Assembly (NCBI GenBank): GCA_905200945.1
Contig: CAJKMG010000014.1
Span: 5,403 to 69,402 of the forward strand
From: an uncultured Akkermansia sp.
Lineage (GTDB): Bacteria; Verrucomicrobiota; Verrucomicrobiia; Verrucomicrobiales; Akkermansiaceae
Reading direction: 5' to 3'
DNA length: 64,000 nucleotides
Below the pieces are notes generated by a model. That model saw nothing but the letters and a program-made list of their open reading frames with translations. It was not told the DNA's origin and searched no databases. The position numbers and the translations under genes were made by a program. Within the stretch, counting starts at the first letter, position 1, and every line of letters starts with the position of its first letter. This document shows, one piece after another, positions 8,655-16,282 of this stretch.

Positions 8655-9470
8655 ATGAAGACTGTCTTAGTAGTTTTATTGATTCTCGCAGCAGGGGCGG
8701 GGGCCTGGTTCTCCGGTCTTAGTGGCCTTTTCGGCATTAATGGCCAGTATCAGGATTTTAAAGAAATGATTTCGTATCGTAAAACCTTGGACAAGGAAAT
8801 CCGTACTTGGACAGGCCTGCGCAACGACATGATCAAGAACCGTGGCTTGGCTGCGGAAGAAAACCTTAGTTTGATTTCCAATAAGGCTTCCGTGACTCAG
8901 CAGCGTGATGAACAGCTTTCCAAGGAAACAGAGTTGAAGGAGGAAGAAGTGCAGCTAAATGCGGATTTATCCAAAATCAATCAGCAGATTGAGGAATTGA
9001 AGAGCAAGCTGAACGACTTTGGCGTTTCCAGCGTACAGGAAATCCAAGAGAAGATGGAATCTTTGGAAGCTTCCAATAAAAAGCTTCAGGAAGATATTGA
9101 CCAGATTAAGAGTGCCACGGAAGTGGCTGCCAAGAAACGGGCAGAACAAGCCTCTGAGCTGGCTAGTCGCCAGAAGGAACAGGCTGAATACCGAGCCGCT
9201 CTTGCCAAAAATGGGGAGGAATATTCCGTTTTGTCCGTGGATCCACAGTGGGGGTTTGTCGTGATTGGGGCTGGACAGGGTAGTAGCATTGATCCAAATA
9301 CGGTTCTGCTTGTTACCCGTGACGGCCGTAGCATTGGTAAATTGAAGGTAACTTCCTTGGAAAAAAATCAGACGGTAGCTGACATTATTAAAGATAGTGT
9401 GCCTTCCGGTATGAGTATTCAACCTGGTGATAGGGTGCAGCTCCTGCGTCCCCGTCAGTCTGCCAAATAA
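8655..9470 (+). CDS. Membrane-anchored coiled-coil protein (second of a tandem pair)
   Basis: 271 aa starting MKTVLVVLLILAAGAGAWF, a signal anchor or cleavable signal. It continues with a coiled coil rich in Gln/Glu/Lys (about 45-185) and a C-terminal beta domain (about 195-268) that parallels the preceding gene: a short strand with VVIGAG, a TRDG turn and a closing GDRVQLLRP. The frame is open upstream to 8568, but that would overlap the previous gene, and the hydrophobic N-terminus clearly begins at ATG 8655. The pair is followed by a good intrinsic terminator, so the two genes probably form one transcript. Confidence 0.75.
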   Translation: MKTVLVVLLILAAGAGAWFSGLSGLFGINGQYQDFKEMISYRKTLDKEIRTWTGLRNDMIKNRGLAAEENLSLISNKASVTQQRDEQLSKETELKEEEVQLNADLSKINQQIEELKSKLNDFGVSSVQEIQEKMESLEASNKKLQEDIDQIKSATEVAAKKRAEQASELASRQKEQAEYRAALAKNGEEYSVLSVDPQWGFVVIGAGQGSSIDPNTVLLVTRDGRSIGKLKVTSLEKNQTVADIIKDSVPSGMSIQPGDRVQLLRPRQSAK

Positions 9471-9492
9471 GGTCTTGCCACGTATTTTCCTT

Positions 9493-9533
9493 GAACCCCA
9501 GTATGTCCTTCGGCATAGTGGGGTTCTACTTTT
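9493..9533 (+). terminator. Intrinsic terminator after the coiled-coil pair
   Basis: GAACCCC (9493-9499) pairs with GGGGTTC (9520-9526), extended inside by TATG/CATA around a TCCTTCGG loop, and followed by a T-rich tail ending at 9533. Confidence 0.65.
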
Positions 9534-9541
9534 AAAAGGAA

Positions 9542-9748
9542 ATGATGAAACGATTTACAATCTCCTTTTTATTTGTGTCTTTCCCCTTTTTCTTGGTCTC
9601 TTCCTGTTCCTGGTTGATGGAGCCTCAGGAGAGGGAGCGTGTGCCGCAGCCTCCTCCCGGCCCGGAAAAGAGTGCGCTTCCCCATAATAAGACTCAAAGA
9701 TTTGAGGCGGAAGCAACGCTTGGGCCACTGGCGTCGCCAAGGCGTTAA
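9542..9748 (+). CDS. Small lipoprotein, function unknown
   Basis: 68 aa. Lys/Arg then a hydrophobic stretch end in the lipobox-like FLVSSC (Cys near residue 22), giving a mature peptide of under 50 residues with PQPPPGPEK. AAGGA at 9536-9540 fits ATG 9545 better than ATG 9542 (spacing 4 versus 1). It sits between the terminator of the coiled-coil pair and the tRNA promoter. No family is recognised. The signal peptide and ribosome-binding site are the only support, so it could also be a fortuitous ORF. Confidence 0.5.
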   Translation: MMKRFTISFLFVSFPFFLVSSCSWLMEPQERERVPQPPPGPEKSALPHNKTQRFEAEATLGPLASPRR

Positions 9749-9783
9749 AGTCTCACAAATGACGGTGGACGGTAATTCTGTTC

Positions 9784-9812
9784 TTTACAGTATTCGGCAA
9801 ACCGGATACAAC
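9784..9812 (+). promoter_or_regulatory. Promoter of tRNA-Ser
   Basis: TTTACA (9784-9789), a 17-bp spacer, and TACAAC (9807-9812). Transcription would start near 9819, about 12 nt before the tRNA. Confidence 0.5.
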
Positions 9813-9830
9813 CAACTCCGTCTTCCAAGT

Positions 9831-9923
9831 GGAGAGATGGCTGAGCTGGTCTAAGGCACTCGACTCGAAATCGAACGTGGGCTTTAAAACCCACCGTGGG
9901 TTCGAATCCCACTCTCTCCGCCA
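9831..9923 (+). tRNA. tRNA-Ser (anticodon CGA)
   Basis: A 93-nt class II tRNA with an encoded CCA end. The acceptor stem is GGAGAGA (9831-9837) with TCTCTCC (9913-9919), discriminator G, then CCA at 9921-9923. The anticodon loop CTCGAAA gives CGA, reading UCG codons. There is a long variable arm (GTGGGC/ACCCAC-type stem) and a T arm GTGGG-TTCGAAT-CCCAC. The top pair of the anticodon stem looks mismatched. Confidence 0.95.
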
Positions 9924-9932
9924 GTTTTTTAG

Positions 9933-9966
9933 TAAGAGCCCCGTCGGAAGACGAGGCTCTTATTTT
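9933..9966 (+). terminator. Intrinsic terminator after tRNA-Ser
   Basis: TAAGAGCC (9933-9940) pairs with GGCTCTTA (9955-9962), with an inner CGTC/GACG stem and GGAA tetraloop, followed by TTTT. On the opposite strand it lies 40 nt beyond the radC stop and may serve both directions. Confidence 0.7.
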
Positions 9967-10007
9967 CGATAGGGAAGGAACAGGCGGGAATTCAGATAGG
10001 CGGCTGT

Positions 10008-10748
10008 TCAGTGATAGAGGGTGCGTTCTTGACCGGGGTCTTTAAGGCGGTCTCCGCCAGGATGGTTGTAACTATAATAATTTTTGTTGGTTGTTTCGGT
10101 CGGTTTACCAATGATTACATGATCCAGAAAACGAACGCCTAATAATTTGGAGCATTCCCGCACGCGTTCGGTCAGGAGGTCGTCCGTACGGCTGGGGGCT
10201 GGATTTCCACTGGGATGATTGTGGGCAAGGATGAAGCCATAGGCGTTATGAATGACAGTGGGGCGTAATATGTCACGTGGATGAGCAATGGATTCGTTCA
10301 AGGTCCCGCTGGATATTTCCACGGGTTTGATGAGGCGACACTTGGTATCCAGCAGCAGAACGAGCACCGTCTCCTTTTCCTTCCAGCGCATGGCTGTAGT
10401 CAGATAATCATAGACATCTTCCGGTGTTTGAATGGGTTGACGTGACAGAGTTTCACGGAGAGCCCTCGCTCCCAGTTCAAAGGCAGCGCTCAGCGTAGCG
10501 GCTTTCGCCATGCCTATTCCCTTGCAAATGTTCGCTATTTCAGCAGCCTCCATATGGGCTAGGGCATCTAGAGAGCCGGCAGACTGAATCAGATCCGAGG
10601 ACATGTCCAACACATTTTTCCCCTTGATCCCCATTCGGAGAAAGATAGCAAGCAGTTCCGCGTTGCTGAGGCTGTGCCTTCCCTGGTGGAGCAGTTTTTC
10701 CCTAGGCAAAGACTGGGAAGGCAGTTCCTGAAGTTTGCGGTAGGTCAT
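10008..10748 (-). CDS. radC: RadC family JAB/MPN-domain protein
   Basis: 246 aa, the usual family length. The N-terminal helix-hairpin-helix-like part (LSNAELLAIFLRMG, NICKGIGMAKAATLSAAFELG) is followed by a metalloprotease-like JAMM domain. That domain carries the zinc signature HNHPSGNPAPSRTD and the final HVIIG segment. RadC was named for DNA repair, but its biochemical role is unsettled. It starts 1 nt after the nnr stop, so it is translated as part of the same minus-strand transcript. Confidence 0.9.
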   Translation of the reverse strand: MTYRKLQELPSQSLPREKLLHQGRHSLSNAELLAIFLRMGIKGKNVLDMSSDLIQSAGSLDALAHMEAAEIANICKGIGMAKAATLSAAFELGARALRETLSRQPIQTPEDVYDYLTTAMRWKEKETVLVLLLDTKCRLIKPVEISSGTLNESIAHPRDILRPTVIHNAYGFILAHNHPSGNPAPSRTDDLLTERVRECSKLLGVRFLDHVIIGKPTETTNKNYYSYNHPGGDRLKDPGQERTLYH

Positions 10749-10749
10749 T

Positions 10750-12240
10750 TCAATAACAGAGGCGTGCGGTAGAAAGAATGGCGGAAGGCAGATGTCGCAG
10801 CGTATCCCCTGCCGTCAATGTTTGCTGGGTGGCTTCTCCGGCGGAGATTGCCATTTCGGAAGCTCGGCCACACAGGTAGACGCCCAGAACGGCGGAAACC
10901 AGCAGGGATTCCCCCTGGCTTATAAAGCCTCCGCAAATACCTGCCAGCACGTCCCCCTGGCCAGCAGTTGCCATGCCGGGATCCCCAGTGATGTTATAAA
11001 AAAGAGGTTTTCCCCGTTGGGTGACGATGGTGCGTGCTCCCTTGTAAACCAGGGCGGCTTCATGTTCTGCCAGAAAGCAGTCGGCAATGTCTGCACGGAT
11101 GGCATAGTTATCAGCATCTGGCAGAAGTCTGCGAATTTCTCCATGGTGGGGAGTAGCCAGAACGTGTTCTCCCAAGCTCCACTGCATGGCCGCGGCCAGA
11201 TTCAACCCGTCCGCATCCAGAACGGTGGGAGTACCCGTTTCCAGAATAAGGCGGATGGCTTCCGCATCTTCTTCCGATACGGAACCGATACCGGGACCAA
11301 TGAGGAAAGCACTGAATGTGCGAATGGAGATATCTGCGTAACTGTCCACGGGCCTGACCATGATTTCCGGAGGCATGGATGGAGCGATTAAGGGATAGAT
11401 ATCTTTGTGAACGTGAAGTGTAACCAGCCCGGCTCCTGCACGGAGAGCTGCTTCACAGCAGAGCCGGGCCGCACCCAGCATTCCTTCCGAACCTGCTATG
11501 ATGCCAATGTGCCCGCGTTTGTTCTTATAATCCGTATAGGGTCTTGCAGAGAGGAATTTGGTAAGCCGTGAGGAGGTAATAAGTTCCGTGGCGGGGAGCG
11601 CCTGTACGTGAAGACCGGGAAGGTCGATGCAGACTAAGCGTCCGGCAAACAGGGTGGCATCATCGTCCAGCAGCCCCTGCTTAACGGCTCCTATGCACAT
11701 GGTGAAATCTGCTTCCACAGCATTTTGCTGAGGCATTCCCGTATCTGGATCCACTCCGGTGGGGATATCAATAGCCACGGTACGTACAGCCCCGCAACGG
11801 TTTCTTATATAGTTTATTTCCGAGCAGAGAGCGGAGAGTTCCCTGCGGAGCATTCCCTTTGCTCCTATTCCCAGCAGGCCGTCCAGCAAGATCATAGGTT
11901 TTCCCGTACGGGGCAGGGGAGGGGCCTGGTATTCCTGAGGTGGAGGAGATATTTCCGCCAACTGCCGCACGGAAAGCTCACTCCATTCGTTGCGCGGGTA
12001 AGCGGTTCGGATGCCTATTTCCCAGCCATGTTGTTTCAGTATGTTAAGGACGGTGAGGGCGTCTCCCCCGTTATTTCCTTTGCCCACATAGGCTACGCAC
12101 AGGCCCGGGACGGGGAAGAACTGCATGAGGGATTCAGCAATACCGGCGGAGGCCAGTTTCATCAGGGTTCTGGCTGGTGTTCCGCTAACGATGAGTTCGC
12201 GTTCCGCGATCTGCATATTTTCCGTAGAGCAAACTTTCAT
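10750..12240 (-). CDS. nnr: Bifunctional NAD(P)H-hydrate repair enzyme (epimerase + ADP-dependent dehydratase)
   Basis: 496 aa, two fused domains. The N-terminal YjeF_N epimerase domain has YVGKGNNGGDALTVLNIL and AIDIPTGVDPDTG. The C-terminal ribokinase-fold dehydratase (from about residue 225) has GIIAGSEGMLGAARL, GPGIGS, LDADGLNLAA, TPHHGEIRRLL and the active-site GDPGMATAGQGDVLAG. Together they restore NADH/NADPH from damaged hydrates. An intrinsic terminator separates it from infA upstream, and radC follows with no gap. Confidence 0.93.
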   Translation of the reverse strand: MKVCSTENMQIAERELIVSGTPARTLMKLASAGIAESLMQFFPVPGLCVAYVGKGNNGGDALTVLNILKQHGWEIGIRTAYPRNEWSELSVRQLAEISPPPQEYQAPPLPRTGKPMILLDGLLGIGAKGMLRRELSALCSEINYIRNRCGAVRTVAIDIPTGVDPDTGMPQQNAVEADFTMCIGAVKQGLLDDDATLFAGRLVCIDLPGLHVQALPATELITSSRLTKFLSARPYTDYKNKRGHIGIIAGSEGMLGAARLCCEAALRAGAGLVTLHVHKDIYPLIAPSMPPEIMVRPVDSYADISIRTFSAFLIGPGIGSVSEEDAEAIRLILETGTPTVLDADGLNLAAAMQWSLGEHVLATPHHGEIRRLLPDADNYAIRADIADCFLAEHEAALVYKGARTIVTQRGKPLFYNITGDPGMATAGQGDVLAGICGGFISQGESLLVSAVLGVYLCGRASEMAISAGEATQQTLTAGDTLRHLPSAILSTARLCY

Positions 12241-12274
12241 GGCACGCTGATGGAGACAGCTTTTACTTTAAGCT

Positions 12275-12310
12275 AAAAAACCTTCTCCTGCAAGCCGGAG
12301 AAGGTTTTTA
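12275..12310 (-). terminator. Intrinsic terminator downstream of infA
   Basis: CCTTCTCC (12281-12288) pairs with GGAGAAGG (12297-12304), flanked by A6 on one side and T5 on the other. It reads as a terminator on both strands and lies between the infA stop and the nnr start. Confidence 0.8.
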
Positions 12311-12334
12311 TAAAAGGAGCGGATCAGGGAACGG

Positions 12335-12709
12335 CTACCCGATGCGGAACGTGATGCGCGCTTTGGTCATGTCATAAGGTGACATTTCCATACGCACCTT
12401 GTCCCCTACCACGATTTTAATAAAGCGTTTGCGCATTTTGCCGGAAATATGAGCCAGCACTTCGTGCCCGTTGGGAAGGCGCACTTTGAACATGGTTCCT
12501 GCCAGTACGGCGCAGATGGTGCCTTCCACTTCAATTTCACTTTCGGAGTTTTCTTCCTTGGGTTCCGATTTGTTGAAATTCTTCCTGCCCTTGGTGTGGC
12601 GTCCTCCGCCTCCTTGAGGACGTTGCCTGTTGGTGTTACCTCCGGGGCGGCTTCCACCCCCTGTTCTGGAATTTCCCGGTCCTGCGGGTTGTCCGGCCGA
12701 CCGTGCCAC
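12335..12709 (-). CDS. infA: Translation initiation factor IF-1 with long basic N-terminal extension
   Basis: The C-terminal 67 or so residues are the S1/OB-fold IF-1 core (EVEGTICAVLAGTMFKVRLP, GHEVLAHISGKMRKRFIKI, VGDKVRMEMSPYDMTKARI). IF-1 blocks the ribosomal A site during initiation and is normally about 72 aa. Here a Gly/Arg/Pro/Gln/Asn-rich extension precedes it. The first conventional start is GTG 12709 (124 aa), whose AGGA abuts it with no spacing. The open frame, with the same low-complexity composition, continues upstream to 12832. An ideal Shine-Dalgarno there precedes an ATC codon, so the true protein may be 165 aa. Transcription ends at the hairpin at 12275-12310. Confidence 0.85.
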   Translation of the reverse strand: MARSAGQPAGPGNSRTGGGSRPGGNTNRQRPQGGGGRHTKGRKNFNKSEPKEENSESEIEVEGTICAVLAGTMFKVRLPNGHEVLAHISGKMRKRFIKIVVGDKVRMEMSPYDMTKARITFRIG

Positions 12710-12829
12710 TCCTGTGCCATTGCCGGAAGGCCGGGATTGTCCGGGACGGTTGCTGGTGCCGGTTGGTCTGGAACCGGGACGGGAATTCTGACCGCCGCTG
12801 GGACGGCTGCTGGATCTTGGATTCGGGCT

Positions 12830-12844
12830 GATAGGACTCTCCTT
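12830..12844 (-). promoter_or_regulatory. Shine-Dalgarno and possible AUC start of infA
   Basis: On the minus strand AAGGAG (12844-12839) is followed by a 6-nt spacer and ATC (12832-12830), in frame with infA. The next in-frame stop is just upstream (TAA at 12853-12851). No ATG, GTG or TTG occurs in frame between it and GTG 12709. Confidence 0.45.
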
Positions 12845-12996
12845 GTAAGGTTAAAAGAACGCGCGTATACAAATTCCGCGCAAGCGGATGATAGACCATA
12901 TTTTTGCAAGGGCAAGTCCTGAATGTGGAAGTTGCGCAATTAAAACGCAATTCTATGGAGGGAGACGGGAAAAAGTCTGTAAAAGAGAAAAAGTAT

Positions 12997-13025
12997 TTGA
13001 CATTTACGTGAATAATCATTAGGAA
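12997..13025 (+). promoter_or_regulatory. Candidate promoter of rplM-rpsI
   Basis: A perfect -35 TTGACA (12997-13002), a 17-bp spacer, and a poor -10 TAGGAA (13020-13025). Transcription would start about 55 nt before the rplM ATG. The -35 match is the main support. Confidence 0.4.
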
Positions 13026-13086
13026 TGCGCCCCCGAATTGGAAGATAACGGCAGGATGCCGAAAAACGAGAACGAAGAATTGAACC

Positions 13087-13515
13087 ATGAAGACCTTCTC
13101 AGCCAAACCGCAAGAAGTAGAGCGCAAATGGTATGTTATAGACGCTGCCGACAAGGTGCTCGGCCGTGTTGCCGTTGAAGCGGCTAACATTTTGCGTGGC
13201 AAGAACAAAACAATTTTCACCCCCCACGTTGACTGTGGCGATTTTGTCATTATTGTGAACGCGGACAAGGTGGTGTTGACCGGTAATAAGGAAAATGCCA
13301 AAATTTATACCCGTTTCTCCGGTTACGTCGGCGGTAAGCAGGTGGACACCCCCCGTAAAATTCGCGCTCGCCGCCCTGAACTTCTTCTGGAACTGGCTGT
13401 TAAAGGCATGGTTCCTCACACCCGCTTGGGCCGTCAGCAGATGACCAAGCTGAAGGTTTATGCTGGCGCCAGCCATCCGCATGAAGCTCAGCAGCCCACC
13501 GCCATTACTCTCTAA
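13087..13515 (+). CDS. rplM: 50S ribosomal protein L13
   Basis: 142 aa, the normal length. It carries the L13 landmarks KWYVIDAADKVLGRVAVEAA, LRGKNKTIFTPHVDCGDFVI, the YTRFSGYVGG segment and VKGMVPHTRLGRQQM near the end. L13 is an early-assembling protein of the large ribosomal subunit. It is the first gene of the conserved rplM-rpsI pair, 15 nt upstream of the rpsI ATG. Confidence 0.97.
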   Translation: MKTFSAKPQEVERKWYVIDAADKVLGRVAVEAANILRGKNKTIFTPHVDCGDFVIIVNADKVVLTGNKENAKIYTRFSGYVGGKQVDTPRKIRARRPELLLELAVKGMVPHTRLGRQQMTKLKVYAGASHPHEAQQPTAITL

Positions 13516-13530
13516 TTGATTTTTTCAGAC

Positions 13531-13926
13531 ATGAGTCAGACAACCCCATACAACGCCACCGGCCGTCGTAAGACCGCCATTGCACACGCTTGGCTTACTG
13601 AAGGTTCCGGCCGCATTACGATCAACCGCCGCGGTTTTGAGGAATATCTTCCTACCGTTCAGTTGCAGAATGCTGTTCTTCAACCCTTTCAGGTTACCAA
13701 TACCATGAACAAGTTTGATGTGAACGTCGTTACCAAGGGCGGCGGTATTCACGGACAGGTTGGAGCCATTCGCATGGCGATCGCCCGTGCTCTCGTTCAG
13801 GTTGATGAAGCTTTCCGCTCCCAGCTTCGTGAATTCGGTCTTCTGACCCGTGATTCCCGTATGAAGGAACGTAAAAAGCCCGGCCGTCCTGGGGCCCGCA
13901 AGCGTTATCAGTTCTCCAAGCGTTAA
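13531..13926 (+). CDS. rpsI: 30S ribosomal protein S9
   Basis: 131 aa. ATGR-RKTAIAHAWLTEGSG at the start, the GGGIHGQVGAIRMAIARAL core, and the basic tail RKKPGRPGARKRYQFSKR, which reaches toward P-site tRNA in bacterial ribosomes. The frame opens at an ATT-type codon at 13516, but ATG 13531 (MSQTTPYNATGRR) matches the family start. A strong terminator follows the pair. Confidence 0.97.
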   Translation: MSQTTPYNATGRRKTAIAHAWLTEGSGRITINRRGFEEYLPTVQLQNAVLQPFQVTNTMNKFDVNVVTKGGGIHGQVGAIRMAIARALVQVDEAFRSQLREFGLLTRDSRMKERKKPGRPGARKRYQFSKR

Positions 13927-13971
13927 GCTTGGCTGGTTGCGAAGGAACTGGCTTTACCATTTCTTTCTCGG

Positions 13972-14005
13972 AAAAGGAGCGCTCCCTGTGGAGTGCTCCT
14001 TTTTT
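13972..14005 (+). terminator. Intrinsic terminator of rplM-rpsI
   Basis: AGGAGC (13975-13980) pairs with GCTCCT (13995-14000), flanked by A4 upstream and T5-6 downstream. Confidence 0.8.
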
Positions 14006-14158
14006 GTTGCAGAAAGAGCTTTGTTTTTTACTGCTTTCCGCGTCTTTAAAAAGCCTGTTCTGGGTGGATTGCTTACGGCGGTTTTCAATGATTTTCCTGC
14101 ATTTGCTGTGAGGGAGGGAGACAAGTTTTCCTGTGCTGGAGTGGGCAGTTGGCGAGGG

Positions 14159-14596
14159 TTAGCGATGGTACGGTGTTCCTGCCAGAATAGTATGGCAGCG
14201 ATAAAGCTGTTCCAGCAGGACAACGAGCGCCAGTTCATGTTGAAGGGTGAATTTGCTTAGGGACAGGATATGGTTGCACCGGGATCGCAATTCTTCCGTA
14301 TGACCGTCCGAGGCTCCGATGAGAAACGCGATGCGGCGCACGGAACGCATTTGCCAATCCTTTGCTAGATCGACCAGCTTTCTTGTGGTCCAGAGTTCTC
14401 CGCGTTCATCCATGGCGATGCGCAGGCACCCCTCACTGGCGGCCAGCAGACGTTTTGAAACGTCCTGGGAGTTTCCGTCCCTGACAAGCTTGAGTTCCAC
14501 TTTGCCGAAGGGCCTGAGGCGGTTGAGATAGAGTTCCACGCCTTCCTTGGCGTAGCCTAGGGAAGGTTTTCCGGCGGCCAGAATCAGGAATTGCAT
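14159..14596 (-). CDS. rlmH: 23S rRNA (pseudouridine-1915-N3)-methyltransferase
   Basis: 145 aa SPOUT-class methyltransferase. The AdoMet-binding trefoil knot is recognised by RIAFLIGASDGH and LSKFTLQHELALVVLLEQLYR, ending in the family C-terminus TILAGTPYHR. It methylates pseudouridine 1915 in helix 69 of 23S rRNA. It starts 6 nt after the uvrC stop, so the two are probably co-transcribed. Confidence 0.93.
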   Translation of the reverse strand: MQFLILAAGKPSLGYAKEGVELYLNRLRPFGKVELKLVRDGNSQDVSKRLLAASEGCLRIAMDERGELWTTRKLVDLAKDWQMRSVRRIAFLIGASDGHTEELRSRCNHILSLSKFTLQHELALVVLLEQLYRCHTILAGTPYHR

Positions 14597-14602
14597 GAGG
14601 TG

Positions 14603-16189
14603 TCAGGGATTGGAAGATGAGTTAAGGTAGTTCAGCAGATTGCGGGCCCACGTTTCCGAAATGCCGCGGATGGCGGCGATAGAAACCGGGTCTGCCTTTT
14701 TAATGGCAGCTACGGATTTAAATTTTTCCAGCAACAGTCTTTTTTTTGAGGCGCTCATGCCCGGGGCGTCGTCCAAGGCGCTTTCCCGCATGCGTTTGCG
14801 GTAGAGCAGTTCATTATAGCCGTTGGCAAAACGGTGGGCTTCGTCGCGGATGCGCTGCATGAGTTTGAGGGCTCCCGTGCTGTGAGGCAGGCAAAGGGGC
14901 TGGGATTGGTGGGGGAAAAATATTTCTTCCCTCTGTTTAGCCAGGCCGACGATGGGCATGTCTCCCAGGCCGATGGCTTCCAAATCAGCCAGAGCGGAGG
15001 AAAGCTGTCCTTTGCCTCCGTCCACTACTACCAGATCCGGAACTTTGATGGGGGCTTTTCCTTCCGCGCTGAGTTTTTTGAGCCACTGGTACAGGGGCAT
15101 GTCCGCCTGACGGGAGGCTACGGCGTCACTCTCCGCCAGAATGCGGGAATAACGCCTCCGGATGACTTCCGACATGGAGGCGAAGTCATTTTGTCCGTCT
15201 ACAGTGCGTATACGGTAGCGACGGTAAGCTTTGTTGTCCGGCCTGCCGTTGGTAAAGCGCACCATGGAGGCCACGATATGGTTGGAAGAGACATTGGAAA
15301 TGTCAAAACATTCCATGATGATCGGGGGAGATTTTAATCCTAGGGCCATCCCCAATTCCTTCATGTCTTCTTCCGGGTGAACGGTACCGGGAAGATCGGG
15401 AGTTCCTTTTCGGAACCGCCGGGCGGGTTCCAGTACCTTGACCAGATTGTCCCGGATGTCCCGCAGGTGCGCCGCACGTTCAAAGTCCAGTTCATCGGCG
15501 GCATCCATCATTTCTTTCGTAAGTTCATCCAGAGTGCTTTTTCTCCCCGTTCCTTCCAGGAGGCGCACCGCCTGGTCAAAGTTTCGGTTGTAATCATTGA
15601 TGGAAATACGGCCAATACACGGAGCGGAGCAGTTGCGAATTACATCCGCATGGCAGTGCCTGAAGTCATGGATTCCTGGATTTTTTGTCTTGCAGGTTCG
15701 CAGCCGGAAGTGTCGGCTGAGCCATTCCTGCGTGGCGTACAGAGCCTGGGAGTGGACAAAAGGGCCGAAGTAGCGCGCGCCGTCATCTTTACGCACCCGC
15801 GCCAGCTGGAAACGAGGCAGTTTTTCCCCCTTCGGAATTTTCAGCAGGGGGTAGCGCTTGTCGTCCTTCATCTGAATATTGTAATGCGGGCGATATTGTT
15901 TGATCAGTTTACTTTCCAGCAGAAAAGCTTCCTGGTCATTTCTGGTTTCAAAATAATCAAATGACGCAATAGCATTAATGAGCGCTCTTGTCTTATGGTT
16001 GGAGAGTGTAGCTCCCGTAGGAGAAAAATAGTTGCCCAGGCGGCGGTGAAGGTCCTTGGCTTTGCCCACGTAGATAGTATTTCCCTGGGCGTCTTTCATG
16101 ATATAAACGCCCGGTTTGTGCGGAGTTTTCCTCCAGAGTTCTTTCAAGGTTGGTTTCTCGCGGTCTGCCACGCAGGCATTATGCCACAT
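14603..16189 (-). CDS. uvrC: UvrABC excinuclease subunit C
   Basis: 528 aa, shorter than the usual 590-620. The N-terminal GIY-YIG nuclease has KPGVYIMKDAQGNTIYVGKA. After it come a Cys-containing segment (CSAPCIGRI), the UVR motif (LDFERAAHLRDI), and an RNase H-like nuclease domain (MECFDISN, VPDLVVVDGGKGQLSSA, DEAHRFAN). A C-terminal helix-hairpin-helix region closes it (SVAAIKKADPVSIAAIRGIS). UvrC makes both incisions in nucleotide excision repair. All modules are present; the short length comes from trimmed linkers. ATG 16189 begins MWHNACVADREK. Confidence 0.95.
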   Translation of the reverse strand: MWHNACVADREKPTLKELWRKTPHKPGVYIMKDAQGNTIYVGKAKDLHRRLGNYFSPTGATLSNHKTRALINAIASFDYFETRNDQEAFLLESKLIKQYRPHYNIQMKDDKRYPLLKIPKGEKLPRFQLARVRKDDGARYFGPFVHSQALYATQEWLSRHFRLRTCKTKNPGIHDFRHCHADVIRNCSAPCIGRISINDYNRNFDQAVRLLEGTGRKSTLDELTKEMMDAADELDFERAAHLRDIRDNLVKVLEPARRFRKGTPDLPGTVHPEEDMKELGMALGLKSPPIIMECFDISNVSSNHIVASMVRFTNGRPDNKAYRRYRIRTVDGQNDFASMSEVIRRRYSRILAESDAVASRQADMPLYQWLKKLSAEGKAPIKVPDLVVVDGGKGQLSSALADLEAIGLGDMPIVGLAKQREEIFFPHQSQPLCLPHSTGALKLMQRIRDEAHRFANGYNELLYRKRMRESALDDAPGMSASKKRLLLEKFKSVAAIKKADPVSIAAIRGISETWARNLLNYLNSSSNP

Positions 16190-16238
16190 AAGGCAAGAAA
16201 TGGAACTGCGGAAACGTACTGTATTACGGCTACTTGGC

Positions 16239-16266
16239 TTGCTTAGGAAAACTTCTTCTGTATAAT
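16239..16266 (+). promoter_or_regulatory. Promoter of the exbB-exbD-TPR operon
   Basis: A perfect -10 TATAAT (16261-16266) with a modest -35 TTGCTT (16239-16244) at 16-bp spacing. The predicted start is near 16273, only about 10 nt before the ATG. Confidence 0.5.
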
Positions 16267-16282
16267 CCTCTATGTCTTTTGT

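Noticed and set aside
12406..12939. 177-codon minus-strand frame overlapping infA as an alternative gene
   Set aside because: It is out of frame with the clear IF-1 core, with a composition explained by the repetitive extension read in another frame.
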